Assembly (NCBI GenBank): GCA_911728435.2
Contig: OU452203.1
Span: 18,807,651 to 18,871,650, forward strand
Reading direction: 5' to 3'
Length of the DNA stretch: 64,000 nt
Source of the DNA: Apoderus coryli
Lineage: Eukaryota; Arthropoda; Insecta; Coleoptera; Attelabidae
The position numbers and the translations under genes are program-made. Under the pieces are notes generated by a model, which did no database searches, had not been told where the DNA came from, and was given only the letters and a program-made list of their open reading frames with translations. The stretch's first letter is position 1. The number at the start of each line of letters is the position of its first letter. Of the stretch, positions 34,191 to 45,700 are shown piece by piece.

Positions 34191-34194
34191 CGAA

Positions 34195-36225
34195 AAACGT
34201 GTTTTGTCGCTCTTAAGGGTGTCCACATTTGTAGCAACATCTCGAAACGTGACGGGCGTCGCAAACGTATTTGCGAAATAGCATGATGTTATGAGTGGAA
34301 AAAGGGGACCCCGTCTCGTACTGTCGTATGTGACTAACACGTACATCCAAGCATTCCTAGTAGTCCAATGAAGCAATAAAAAAAACTAACAACGCATCAT
34401 TTCACGTAGGGACGTTGATACGTTTCACCGTCACGGGGTACCGTCAACAATGCAACAATATTAAGTTACGGTGTTTTTTTTTTTCAAAAATGCGGACCCT
34501 CCTTTATGTACCCGAAAATAAACACCAGTTCGTAAAAAACGTTCAGGAAGAATGTAATCTTGGCTCTAGTTATATATCATTCTCTGTGGAAATCTTAACT
34601 TCTTCCACGACTTGATTTTACTTATCTGTTTGATAAAAAAAAACTAAATGAATTTTGAATATTGGTTTAATTCATAATAGTACTGTTATTCTTTTTTTGT
34701 TGTTTGTTTTGATATAAATAATGCATAATTATTAACAATAATTATTTAAAATGTTTCGACTCTCTCTTTTTTTTTTTGGCTAAAAATTATAATCATTACT
34801 ACAATTTGCTATTTTTTTTAATAAAAAAAATATATAATATAATAACGAACAAAAATTATATAAATTACTAATTAATAATTATATATCAAATTTTAAATCT
34901 ACATAAATGCCATAATAAAATAGTATTTTATAAGAATTAACGAGAATAATAATAAAAATTGCATTTTAACTACTGAACAAAATAAAACAATAAAATTTTA
35001 ATATTTTTTGCAATAATTATTGTAAATATTATGGATTGTCCTTACTTAAAAGTATTTTAGAAAATACGTATAAATATGTAGTACCTTCGAATTAGAATCT
35101 CGGATAGGCACCCCAACTCCATCCAAATACTTCTTATTAATTAATTTTTTGCAATTTTTATTATTATCAGTAATAATAAAATACAGTTTTTGCTGATCTA
35201 AGTATTCCCCAATGAGGTATAGCCATTTTCATCATTTTCACATACATATTTTTATAATGACATTCGTTACCTTATTTTGATTATTTTATAAAAAAATTAA
35301 ATGATTGAGATGAAGATAGATCAACTAGCGTAAACCAACCACAAAAGGTCTTGTTTAAAAAAGAAAAATTGCGAACAAGCCACTAAAATAAACACAATAA
35401 AAATGTGCTTGTGATAACCGTGAATTAGCTATTTGCATTGTTATACTTAAGTCAGCGAAAAAACTGTACTTTATTATTATTAATAATAATTTCAAACCCA
35501 AATCAATCTGTACAAGGTGAAAGAAACACTTTCAGACATTTCATGCCGTATAATTATTATTTTAATTTAAATAATAGACAAAATAAAAATGCAAATATTT
35601 AAAGCAACAAAAATAATTATTAATAATAATGTACCGGGGTCCCACGATATTTTTACACTATTTGGCATAGCATGCAATGTACGCAGAAAGATACTTACGA
35701 CTTATTTCAACTTTTAGACCTATTGGAGTAATTGAAAAGAAAATAGTCACAGAAATACGTTTCTAATTTTAGATGATTTAAAATCGGAACTATGTATACA
35801 CAAGTAATTGACAATCCACTAAAAAAACAAAAGAAAAAATCAAGACAAAAAGCAAAATATAAGAAAAATTGGAAAGAAGAGCTTTTTCAAATTTGCGCAT
35901 TTTGTGTGTCAAAATAAAGGGGGCCACCCAGTATAAAAAAATGTTGCGTTATGACGAATTAGATTTTCTTAACAAAACACTCATTCATTAAACAACTAAA
36001 CAATTGTAAGGCACTTTTCGTTTGATGTGGAGTAAATATAATTAACTTGTTGAAACAAACACACGCGATTTATCTTGGTAGATATTATTATACAAACGCC
36101 GATTAATGTCAATAAACTTAAGATTGAGTATAGCGCGTCAAAATAATTATTTGTACCTAAACAACCAAAACATTTATAAATAGAAAAAAAAAAGTATGAA
36201 AAGAACTAATTTTTGCGAATTGAAA
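34195..36225. other. Spacer between convergent LanB2 and RhoGEF2
   Basis: AT-rich intergenic sequence with AAT-type low complexity (34,650-35,650). No exon, RNA gene or paired terminal repeat seen. Confidence 0.45.
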
Positions 36226-36320
36226 AAAATTATCGTACTTCCCTGAGAATCAAACCCACGACCCCCCAACTTACCGGGTTGTACTATTTCTTCAGTTCGA
36301 CCAAAAAAATAGTTTCTTTC
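36226..36320 (-). repeat. tRNA-derived SINE remnant
   Basis: On the minus strand GTGGGTTTGATTCTCAGG resembles a tRNA T-arm with a B box, preceded by a CAACCCGG-type arm. It is followed by a T-run and CAATTCG. The palindromic SINE at 38.8 kb has the same kind of tail (T-run, then CAGTTCG), suggesting one family. Confidence 0.4.
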
Positions 36321-36723
36321 ATAGTTTTTCTCTGTATATGGGTTTTTTCCTATCAACTTTGTTGAATTTCGTTCCTTATGAACTTGTATAGGCAAAAATA
36401 TCTCTTGCCAGTTCTAAGCTGTTTGCGGGACATCTTTTTTTAAAGGTTAATACAAATACACAATAATTATTTAAAAAAAAACAATAATAATTATTATAAC
36501 AATAAATACAATACTATTTATCAGGTAAAAGAGGGAAGTACCAACTCGTGGGGTAGTAAAAAATTACATTAATTAAAAGAAAAAAAACAACAGAGAATGT
36601 ACATGATAAAAAATAACTGAAGGTAAAATCTATTATATGGTAAAACGATTAAAGGATTTATTTCTCTCGGTAAGTAACTTACACACACCAAACTTTTGCA
36701 CCCCAATAAAATAAGAAACTAAC

Positions 36724-37144
36724 GGGTTAGGCATCTAGTACGAGAGTTACTGTTTATGTATTGAGAACTGGCAACACTGCGAAATTTTTAACAGTATATG
36801 CACTCAGAACGTTTTGACGTCCGAGCAATATTTGTTTTAATTACAATAAGTTGAGGAGTTCATCTCGGCCAAATTTCTAATGTCAATAGTTGCCATTTAA
36901 TTTGTCATGCATAAATTTTCAATAAATCAACGATTTTTTGTCGTAAAACAGTTTATATTAAGTAATTCAGTTGTACAAGTCCAGAGAAATTTTCGTTGCG
37001 AATTTAATGTGATTAAAGGATGTTATTTTTGAAACATAATTGCACATATTAATTTTTCTATTTTTCATAATTTTATTTTAATAAAAGGTTTGTTAGTCTT
37101 GTAGCACATTTTTGAAAATAGGTGATACCAAATGCCTAACCCAG
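36724..37144. mobile_element. Possible MITE with GGGTTAGGCAT ends
   Basis: GGGTTAGGCATCTAGTA at 36,724-36,740 and the complement of ATACCAAATGCCTAACCC at the right match at about 15 of 17 positions. The roughly 420-bp interior is non-coding. Target duplication not evident. Confidence 0.45.
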
Positions 37145-37654
37145 TATTATCCGAATTTTACAGCTTTCCTTTGAACACTGCATATCGATTTTGTCTGGTA
37201 ACCTGCAGAATAATAGTTACTAAAGACTATTATTCTTGATATAACAGACAATTCTCTGTTGTGATTTTCTAAAATATTGAAAAATATTTCTATAAAATAA
37301 AAGACATGCTATTACATAAAAAATTCTTGTTGGTATAAGATATATCAAATAAACATATTAATAATTAAGAAAAATATCTAATCTAAGAAATTTATTTACA
37401 TCTAAATACAAAGCTATTCAATTTCCATTTTAAACAATTAAACTTATTCGTAAAATTATAGATTTCATTATAAATGTAAAAATAAATTCATATATGTATA
37501 TTTCAATCTGCTTTTTTTCTATTGAAGCGTGTTATTGCACAGACTACTATTTAAAAAAAATAACTTATACAAGGTAGATTATTGAAAGTTTCGAACAATC
37601 ATCGAACGAGAGAATCACCAGTCCTGAGGGGTTTGCATTCATCTTCCAGTACTT

Positions 37655-37985
37655 TTAATTTTAATTTTTCTCTTTGGGTTTCAGGTTCTTGAAACCATTT
37701 TTTTTTAATTTTTAGCGAAACGTAAGGTTACGCTGGTCCAACTTTATTACTACGTTTCGGCGATGGTTTATCGCCTTCTTCAGATCATTCTATTATTATT
37801 ATTTTTTATTACAGTTTGTTAATAAAATTTAGAATGTTTAATTATATTCTAAATTTTAATAACAAACTGTAATAAAAAAATAATAGAATTACCTGAAGAA
37901 AAATGTAACTTTCGCTAAAAATACAAAAAAAAATTATTTAAAGAACCTGTAACCCAAAGAAAAAAAAATTAAAAGCAAAAATGAA
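37655..37985. repeat. Foldback repeat carrying a hammerhead-like unit
   Basis: Two arms meet near 37,845-37,850. The left contains TTTCTCTTTGGGTTTCAGG and GCGAAACG; the right is its complement with CTTTCGCTAAAA and AACCTGTAACCCAAAG. The central part is a clean inverted copy (AGAATGTTTAATTATATTCT centre). The left arm keeps an extra ribozyme-like segment (37,741-37,783) that the right arm has largely lost. Confidence 0.7.
37741..37789 (-). ncRNA. Hammerhead-like repeat unit
   Basis: Minus strand: CTGAAGA at 37,783-37,777, then a 6-bp GGCGAT / ATCGCC stem II. GAAA is at 37,758-37,755, ACGT at 37,755-37,752, and A at the cleavage position. Stem I is weak and interrupted. The core fits the consensus C-U-G-A-N-G-A. 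Confidence 0.45.
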
Positions 37986-38788
37986 GAACATAAAAAATGA
38001 AAGTATTTTTAATACTTAATGGAATACAAGGGAAGGAAGTACATATCTAAAAGAGAAGAACAGTTTACCCAATAAACAATCAAATGCTTATTGTGTATCA
38101 ATGCACACGCAAAAGCCTCATGACAGTTAAATAAACATGTCACAGCACATGCCAATGTCTATGAAACTCAGAACCATCTAAAAAGTGAGAGGTACGAGGC
38201 TAATGTATGTTGAGTGAATTGTTCATTGTCCATGAGACAAACGATAATAAATATTTATTATGCACTTCGGAAATTACATTGGTAGTTTTAATCCCTAATT
38301 TCAGGGACTAAAATGGCACTTTTAATCCCTAGGGATGTTTTCTTGTACTTCTAAAATGTTTTTATTAAAAAATGTCTAAAAATGGCGGGACTACATTTGC
38401 CTTTCGGAAACGCCATTTTTTGAACGGAGGATTTGTCAAAATTCTAATTGAAAAAATAGCGACACTGAAAAAGCTAAATTTAAAAAAAAAACATCAAAAA
38501 AATGTTGCATCCAGACACCAATATACTTACGAAGTTTTTTTTTAAATTCTGATCTTACGAACAGTTCGCCCAGTCATATAAATGTTTTGTCGAACTCGTG
38601 GGAAATAGGGCAACAAAATAAAGTTATAACATTTTATTTAAAGTCAGCAACGCATCGTAATTTAATGTTCACCTTTCAGGCTTCCTTCTATTAAAGTATA
38701 ATTAAACATTTTTACAATCAATGAAAAAAAATTACGAAGCTATTGACTTTATTAGATTTATTGAGTGTAAAAATGTTAACATTATTAT

Positions 38789-39006
38789 AATATTGTATAC
38801 GAACTGAAAAAAAAAATCCGTGTCACAAGTGGGATTCGAACCCAACATCTCCCGATTGCCGGTCCGGTGTTCTAACCAATTGAGGGATATTTCTACTATG
38901 TGCCACGGTAGTTCAATTGGTTAGAACACCTGACCGGCAATCGGGAGATGGTGTATTCGAATCCCACTTGTGACACGGATTTTTTTTTCAGTTCGTATAC
39001 AATATT
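38789..39006. repeat. Palindromic pair of tRNA-derived SINEs
   Basis: Two inverted arms (38,789-38,883 and 38,911-39,006, about 95 bp each) carry the same tRNA-like sequence. The plus copy has an A box (TAGTTCAATTGG) and a D-arm GTTC/GAAC. Its anticodon arm has the loop CCGGCAA (anticodon position GGC), and it has a T-loop TTCGAAT. The minus copy keeps a perfect B box GGTTCGAATCC. Acceptor stems are not restored, the residue before the anticodon is C rather than T, and there are mismatches in the arms. It is therefore a SINE or tRNA pseudogene pair, not a functional tRNA. Confidence 0.75.
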
Positions 39007-39776
39007 AGTTTATTTCATGTTTCTATATTTATATAACACAGTGTCAACTACTACTACTACTATAATTTAATAGAAGAGAGCTTGAAAAAGTGGAAATCAA
39101 ACCACGAAACATTACTGACTTTAAAAAATAAAGTGTTGTAACTTAATTTTGTTATCCTATTACCCACCAATTCTACAAAAAAAGTTAGATAATTCGTTCT
39201 CGAGATATCATGTCAATCAACTGCAAGTTACGTCCAAAAAAGAGGCCCCTGTAACACAGCTGCGTTCCGCCATAAAGACGACGTATCTACTAATTATTGT
39301 TAGTAACCGTTTTCAAATGAAATTTATTATGCTGTCGAACAATAATAATCGAGAAAATGTCGTCATTTTCCCCTCCACAACTGGACTTAATCACTTAATT
39401 ATATAGTTGAGTATGTCAATTACAAGGTAACGCGAATTTCACGTTATAGTTTACTTGTCCAGTTTTGTAATGTATTATTTTAATTTTTGAAGTACTTTGT
39501 GATATTCTTTCTACGTAACATTGATGAATACAATTTTCAATAATCTATCCTAAACTTTTCGTACTTACATAAACATTGCAGATACAAAAATTAGATTCAA
39601 GACCATGTCTTTGTTATAATTTTATACTGTATATAGTATAAAAATATTATAATACATGTTAACGCTTACAATTATTCTCAAATAATTTGTTTATTATTTG
39701 TATTATTATATTATTATTAGTTACCAATTAAGCGGGGTTAATCCATTACTATACTTAATTATATAAATAATATATT
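39007..39776. other. RhoGEF2 3' UTR and downstream flank
   Basis: AT-rich. Contains a candidate AATAAA on the minus strand at 39,690-39,695 and a decayed hammerhead-like stretch at about 39,080-39,118 (GTGG / CCAC hairpin followed by GAAACAT). Confidence 0.45.
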
Positions 39777-42700
39777 TCACTCTTGCGTTTCTCCACTGAT
39801 AGCTTCTGAAAATATTTCCTAAAAATATATAAATTAGATATCACTTCATTCAGAGTACTACAGAGGTAAAATTAAACACAATTACTCACTTGTCCGCTTT
39901 CATCTGAAGCGTTCTCGTCTAAATGCACCGGACTGTGTAAGTTATGCTCTTCATGGAGCCTTTCTCTAACTCTAAATAGTTCCCGTCTTAGTCTGTCTCT
40001 CTCTTCCTCAATCTGTTTCACTTCGCTCTAAAAATGATCATAACAATAATTAAAGAACATTATTTAACCAAATCTAATAAAAAAACCTACCAAGAGGGTC
40101 GTAAGCTGTGAACTAAGAGAGGACGCTATATCGGCAACCAAACTGGCAGGCACACTTGGAATCACAGATCTTTCTGATACGGCTAATGAGGCCACTATCT
40201 TTTGACTGGTACATGTGGTATGTTTACCACCTTTGGCTACTATCAATTCTGTATCGGTCACATCCAATGAAGAATTGACAGCTTTTTGTAAAAGGTCAAC
40301 CTATAAAATTTCAGTAAATTATGTTTGGGAATAACAAAAAATATGTTTAAGAAGTACGTCCAAAAATATCCCACTTCTTGTGTAACCCTGGATGACAGTA
40401 TGCTACCATGGATACTTCCACATTCTGAAGCAGTTATCGAAGGGAATTTTCTCAAAAACTATTTGATCATACCCCACAGATGACGCATTGACGATTTTAT
40501 AGGACAGATCTCGTAAATTATAACAAAAACATTTTGTAAATAGAAATAAACTTACTTGGAATATGGAAGCTAAAAGTCGTTCAGTTAAATCACCTCCACC
40601 ACTAGCTACATCATTGCTGGCCATATCAGCAATATGTTGGAAATGTTCACGAGGTATACTCAGCAAATCAGCCACAAGGCTCTCTTTGTCTGATAGTGCC
40701 TGCTTTACTAACGCATCTTTACGACGAATTTGTTCTGAAATTTATTTTTATTCTTGTAAATATCAAAGTGTTACGAACAATTAATATTTACTGGTGCTCT
40801 TTCTCGTATTCTCTGTATATAAATTTAATACTTGTTAGTGTTATTATAAATTTTGATAATGAAGAAACAATAATGAAATATATTTAAGGTTTAAGTTTAA
40901 ACTGGCCGATAATTGAACAACTGAACTGAATTATTGTTCCTTCAGCATCGAAATAAAAGCTTTTTGTGATAAAAATGTATAAGTGCATACCTAGCGGTGT
41001 AAGTGTAGTTTCAGCCATATGCACTGGCGGTATTGCCACATTAACTTGTGATGGTTGTATTAATGGCCAATCCTCTGCCGTTACCTTTATCTTGTCATCA
41101 CCACCACCCCCACCGACAATCATTTCTAGAAATCCAATATTAAAGATAAACCATAACCTTATTAATATTTTAGTAATGATCATTATAACTGCCACCATTA
41201 CCTTATATTTGATAATTGAATAGTTTTATTTTAATCGATTCTAGATGAACTTTTACACGAAACAATTCAATCATATCCAAACGTTTCGACAGTGTCATCT
41301 TCAAGGAAAATTCCCTTGTTGTCTTTAATGTATTTAAAAAACGAACAAGTACAAACAGAAAACACACAAAAATACTTTAAAATTCATTACTCAAAAAAGT
41401 TCGGACAATAAGAAAGCCCAAGTATATTATTGTTGTGTGATTTATTTATGTTCATACATAACCACAAAAAAGGGCTTGGATATTTATATTTAAAACGCTG
41501 GCATAGGATTGAGTTATTCAATTTATTATTATTTGTATATAAGTAGAACCTTACATTGTACCTTAATTTAAAGCTAAACAACTATTTTTATATTTTAATT
41601 AATTGTCGCTCTCCAAAATAGTGGCAATAATGTGAACATTTTTAATGTTTTTTAAAAGTGCAACTTAATAGAATTAGTTTTATTAAATGTAAGGTGTACG
41701 AGAATAGGGTGAAAAGTTTTTGGGTTTGATAGAACTTTCACGTCGAGTTTTCTGTTAGACTATGTTTGATAGCCTATAGAAAGAAATAGACGCATATGTT
41801 AATTAGTGAAATTGAAAATAGCAGAGATTTTTGAGGCCTTAAACTACTTCAAATCAAATAATTCAACACTGAAAGACTATTCTTTATTATATGCAATGGT
41901 GGAACAGGGTTGATGTGTTTTGAAATTCTGAAAGGTTTAGGATGCCTGTTGAGGTCACAACTGCCCAAAGTGAGTGAGAAAGCTAAGACCACTGGGAACA
42001 CTGTGTATGAAACTTCGGCTTACATTTAAAAACTAAAAACCATTGGATGTGATGAACCAATATGTTCCCAAAACAACGCAAAAGGCAATAAGTTCTCTTT
42101 GATTTTCTCTATAGAACATTGTTAAATAAACCACACGCAGTCTTCAGTAACATCACTGTGTTTTAGACTGCCCCAAATTCTGCACGGTAATGCTAATTTT
42201 ATTGCTTCAGAATATCTTAAAAATTAAATAAATTAAAGTAATATCGTTTAAATTTCCAACACGTCCTCGTATGTCCTATTTTGATTAAATCCGTAATTAT
42301 TATGTGTAAACATACCATAAAATCAAAACCATATCCAACCAATTACTTGTAAGCCATAAATATATTTATAATGAGTACATTATCTATTTTTTTGCCATAC
42401 CCAAAAAAAAATATGTAGAATTTCATAAAATCGTGAAGTAAATAAACGTATCTGTTTATGTTTTTCTTATGTAACCCCTTTGATTCTTCATAAGCGTCTA
42501 ACAATATTTGATATGTCCATTTAAAGTCAACGATTATAGAGACGTTTGCGCAAACGATATTTGAAAAATTTGTTCAATCCCATTTTACTTTATTTCTTTT
42601 TACACCCACCCTTAATTAATTCCTGTAGTTAACTTTGGAAAGCAGTTCAATAATTAGTGAAGTATCTTACACACCTGGTTCCCTTGTGTCCTCCCTCTCC

Positions 42701-45700
42701 ACAACTCCTCCACTATCACCAGCAGCACCCGTCGTAATATTACTGTACGTTGGTTCTTCCCTTAACGTAGACGATGACATACTACTATCATCATTACTGC
42801 TATTCTTTTTCGTTTCTCCACTGCTATCACCACGTTCCTGTTCCTCCTCTTCCTCAGACTGTACAACACGAACGTTCGCTTCGGCTGGTGTATCCGTTGT
42901 GGATGTGGTCAATTCTTGTACCGCCTCAGATTCGGATTCTACATCAGTAGAACCACCTCCTGCACCCGTTCCAGTCGCAGATGTGTTAGAACCACTACTA
43001 CTACTACCACCAATACTGGTACCGGGAGGGCGTTTTGTAGTTTTACCTTCACGTCGCTTGTGAGCGTCAGAGGCGTCGGAGAAGTGCTTGTACCACCTGG
43101 AATTAATGCAAATAAATTGAATGCAATAAAATATGTTTCGGTCAAGTTTAAATTAACATTTTAAGATATAATCAATATCTATAAAACAAAGAAATTCTAT
43201 TTCACAAAAGTACAAGTGTTCACAAAAATTATGAGAAGTTGTTATAGCAGCTTCCACAATAATTTGTTAGTCGTAAATAGCGACTACCTATATACAGATC
43301 CGGTTATATATAGGTGATCAAGTAGTTTCTTAATCACAATGAGTATTCTAAACGTGCCACATTATGCACTCTGACAAATATTTAAACACATTGATGACGA
43401 AGGTAGGGACTTTATTAGGAAAATTGTGTATAGTTTCGACCTCGGGATTCCGGAGCGTATCCTGTTTGGTATCTTTATACCAGGCACTGGTTAATTCCAA
43501 GTTGGAGTATGCATCTGTTGTATGGTCCCCAATCTACCAAGTATACATAAACCAGATTGAGAGCGTCCAGCGAAAATTTTTGAAATACCTCTATTTTAAA
43601 ATTCACGGGAGGTACCCATGCAGGGGTTATGATCATCGGTTATTACTGTCGTGTTTCGGGTTTCAGTCATTGAATTCCAGAAGAGTTTCTGCATTTCAGA
43701 TATTTGTTGATGTTGATGATTGTTCTAGACTGTTGATGGATGTGAGCCTGAATGTGCCTCAATTCAATGCCCGATCTGTTAATCTGTTTCGCGTCCCGCA
43801 GACCCACATGAATTTTGAAGGTAGAGCTCCAATTCTGAGAGCTTGTCTGTTATGTAATGTGTATAATATTGATAAGGAAGTCAACTTCTTCAATGAGAAG
43901 TTTGAATTATTTAAACGCACTCTGCATAACTATCTGCTGCAACTAAACATTTAAGATGAGTTATTCAATTGTATATTATCACGAATTAGTTTCAATTACG
44001 GTTTTAAGTTATATATATATGCAATTGTTATATTTATATTTTATATTGTATTTTTTTTTTGTGGGGTTTACGTTTTTGGTTTTGATTTGGGTCTTTTTTT
44101 TGTGTAATCGGTTTTGATGCTTGTGTTGCATTATGTATATATGTTTTATGATGATGTATTATGTAATATTATTCAGTCATTGTATCTGAGCATTTGTTAA
44201 ATTGTCTTGTAATTGGGTGTAAACCTGTTAGGCAAGTAAATAAATAAATAAACAAAATAAGATGCCTACCATATCTAAGGTTCGAAGAAACTTAAAAACT
44301 ACGGACAATATAATTACAATTGCTTGGCCACATTGCGGGAAATACTAATAGACTGCGGATTTATATATAAAAAAATTGACAATAGAATGGCCTTAAGTCC
44401 AGAAGAACCAACCGGAAACAAACCAAAAACAATTCTATCGGTTCACAAGTTTATAGCAACTGTTTTTGGGAGGCACTGCAACGTTTAAAATTACAAAAAA
44501 ATGATATCAGATAGCAAAGAAAATATCTTATTTAGCCATGACAACGCACATGCGTTGGTCGTTGCGATGACTAAAATTAACGATTTAAATTTAAAAAAAT
44601 TAAAAATTGACAAACAAAAAACGTTTTTCTCCCAATCTACTGAGTTAAGTAGGTAAAACATGAAGAAAAAATAAAGAACTGGTTTGTCAAATCAAATACA
44701 ATAATTAGTAACTAACAAATTAAGATTAATTTAAATGAAAACATCTACTAAACATTACTTACCACCAATCCAAAAATTAAATTCATGCAAAAACTTCAAA
44801 TCTTTTATGTCTGAAAGACCCAACATAAAAAATGACTACAAAATTCAGACTAAAACTGAAAGAAAATGTTCCAATGTAGATTTTTTACCGGGCTCATACA
44901 ATGTTTATTTAACTTTTATCTATTTTGGTAATTACAAATACATTTCAACAATCATAAACACTAATCGCACCATCAAAACTTTTATTTTCCATCTGAACTT
45001 AACAGTAAAACTATTTAAATAATATTTTCTTAACTAATACATAAATATTTAATATTTATAATGATGAAAATCTCGTTTTTTTTTTTCTAACAAAATATTT
45101 TCTTGTGGCTCATATTATATACAACATTTAACGGCAAACGATTGAGGTTCGGAAAACACTCATATAATAATTGTATAAACATGGGCACTACGCCAAGTAT
45201 TTTTAGAGTATATAGGAAATAGGAATGAAAAATTTAGATATCATGCTTATTTTGCGGCAAGAGGCGTCAAATAAAAATAATACGTTCCAGATTATTGTGT
45301 AAAACTATTATACATAAATCACATGGGTCTCCAATTTTTAGATTGTTTAGTGTGCATAAAAGCAATGCCTGAATAATTTAAGAGCATTTTGCGTTTTTAC
45401 AAATTTATAAAAAATAAACTTGTGATGAGGTAAATATTACTTATATTTGAATAAATACATTTCTGACACATTTAATCAAAATACTTAGTTCTCCTGTTTT
45501 TCAATTTTGTTAAAAAATTCTAAGCAGAATAAAATCATTCAATATGTATTTGCACATAAATTGACATTGTAAATATTGCCACAGAACATGTAACATAAAG
45601 AAGGGTCATTCGCGAAAACACCCGAAACATACGGGTTGCCGTTGCCCCTTACTTCTCGGGTCCACTGAAAGCAGTGCGACTAGCAGTCAACCACGTATTC

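Noticed and set aside
38822..38975. Functional tRNA-Ala(GGC)
   Set aside because: Acceptor stem absent, C instead of U before the anticodon, and arm mismatches; palindromic duplication indicates a SINE.
42635..43063. 142-codon plus-strand open frame rich in Ser/Val/Pro
   Set aside because: It is the antisense shadow of the RhoGEF2 exon 43,096-42,675, whose minus-strand frame fits the gene in phase.
44735..45022. 95-codon open frame
   Set aside because: Low-complexity Asn/Lys/Thr-rich composition expected of AT-rich DNA; no domain or signal.
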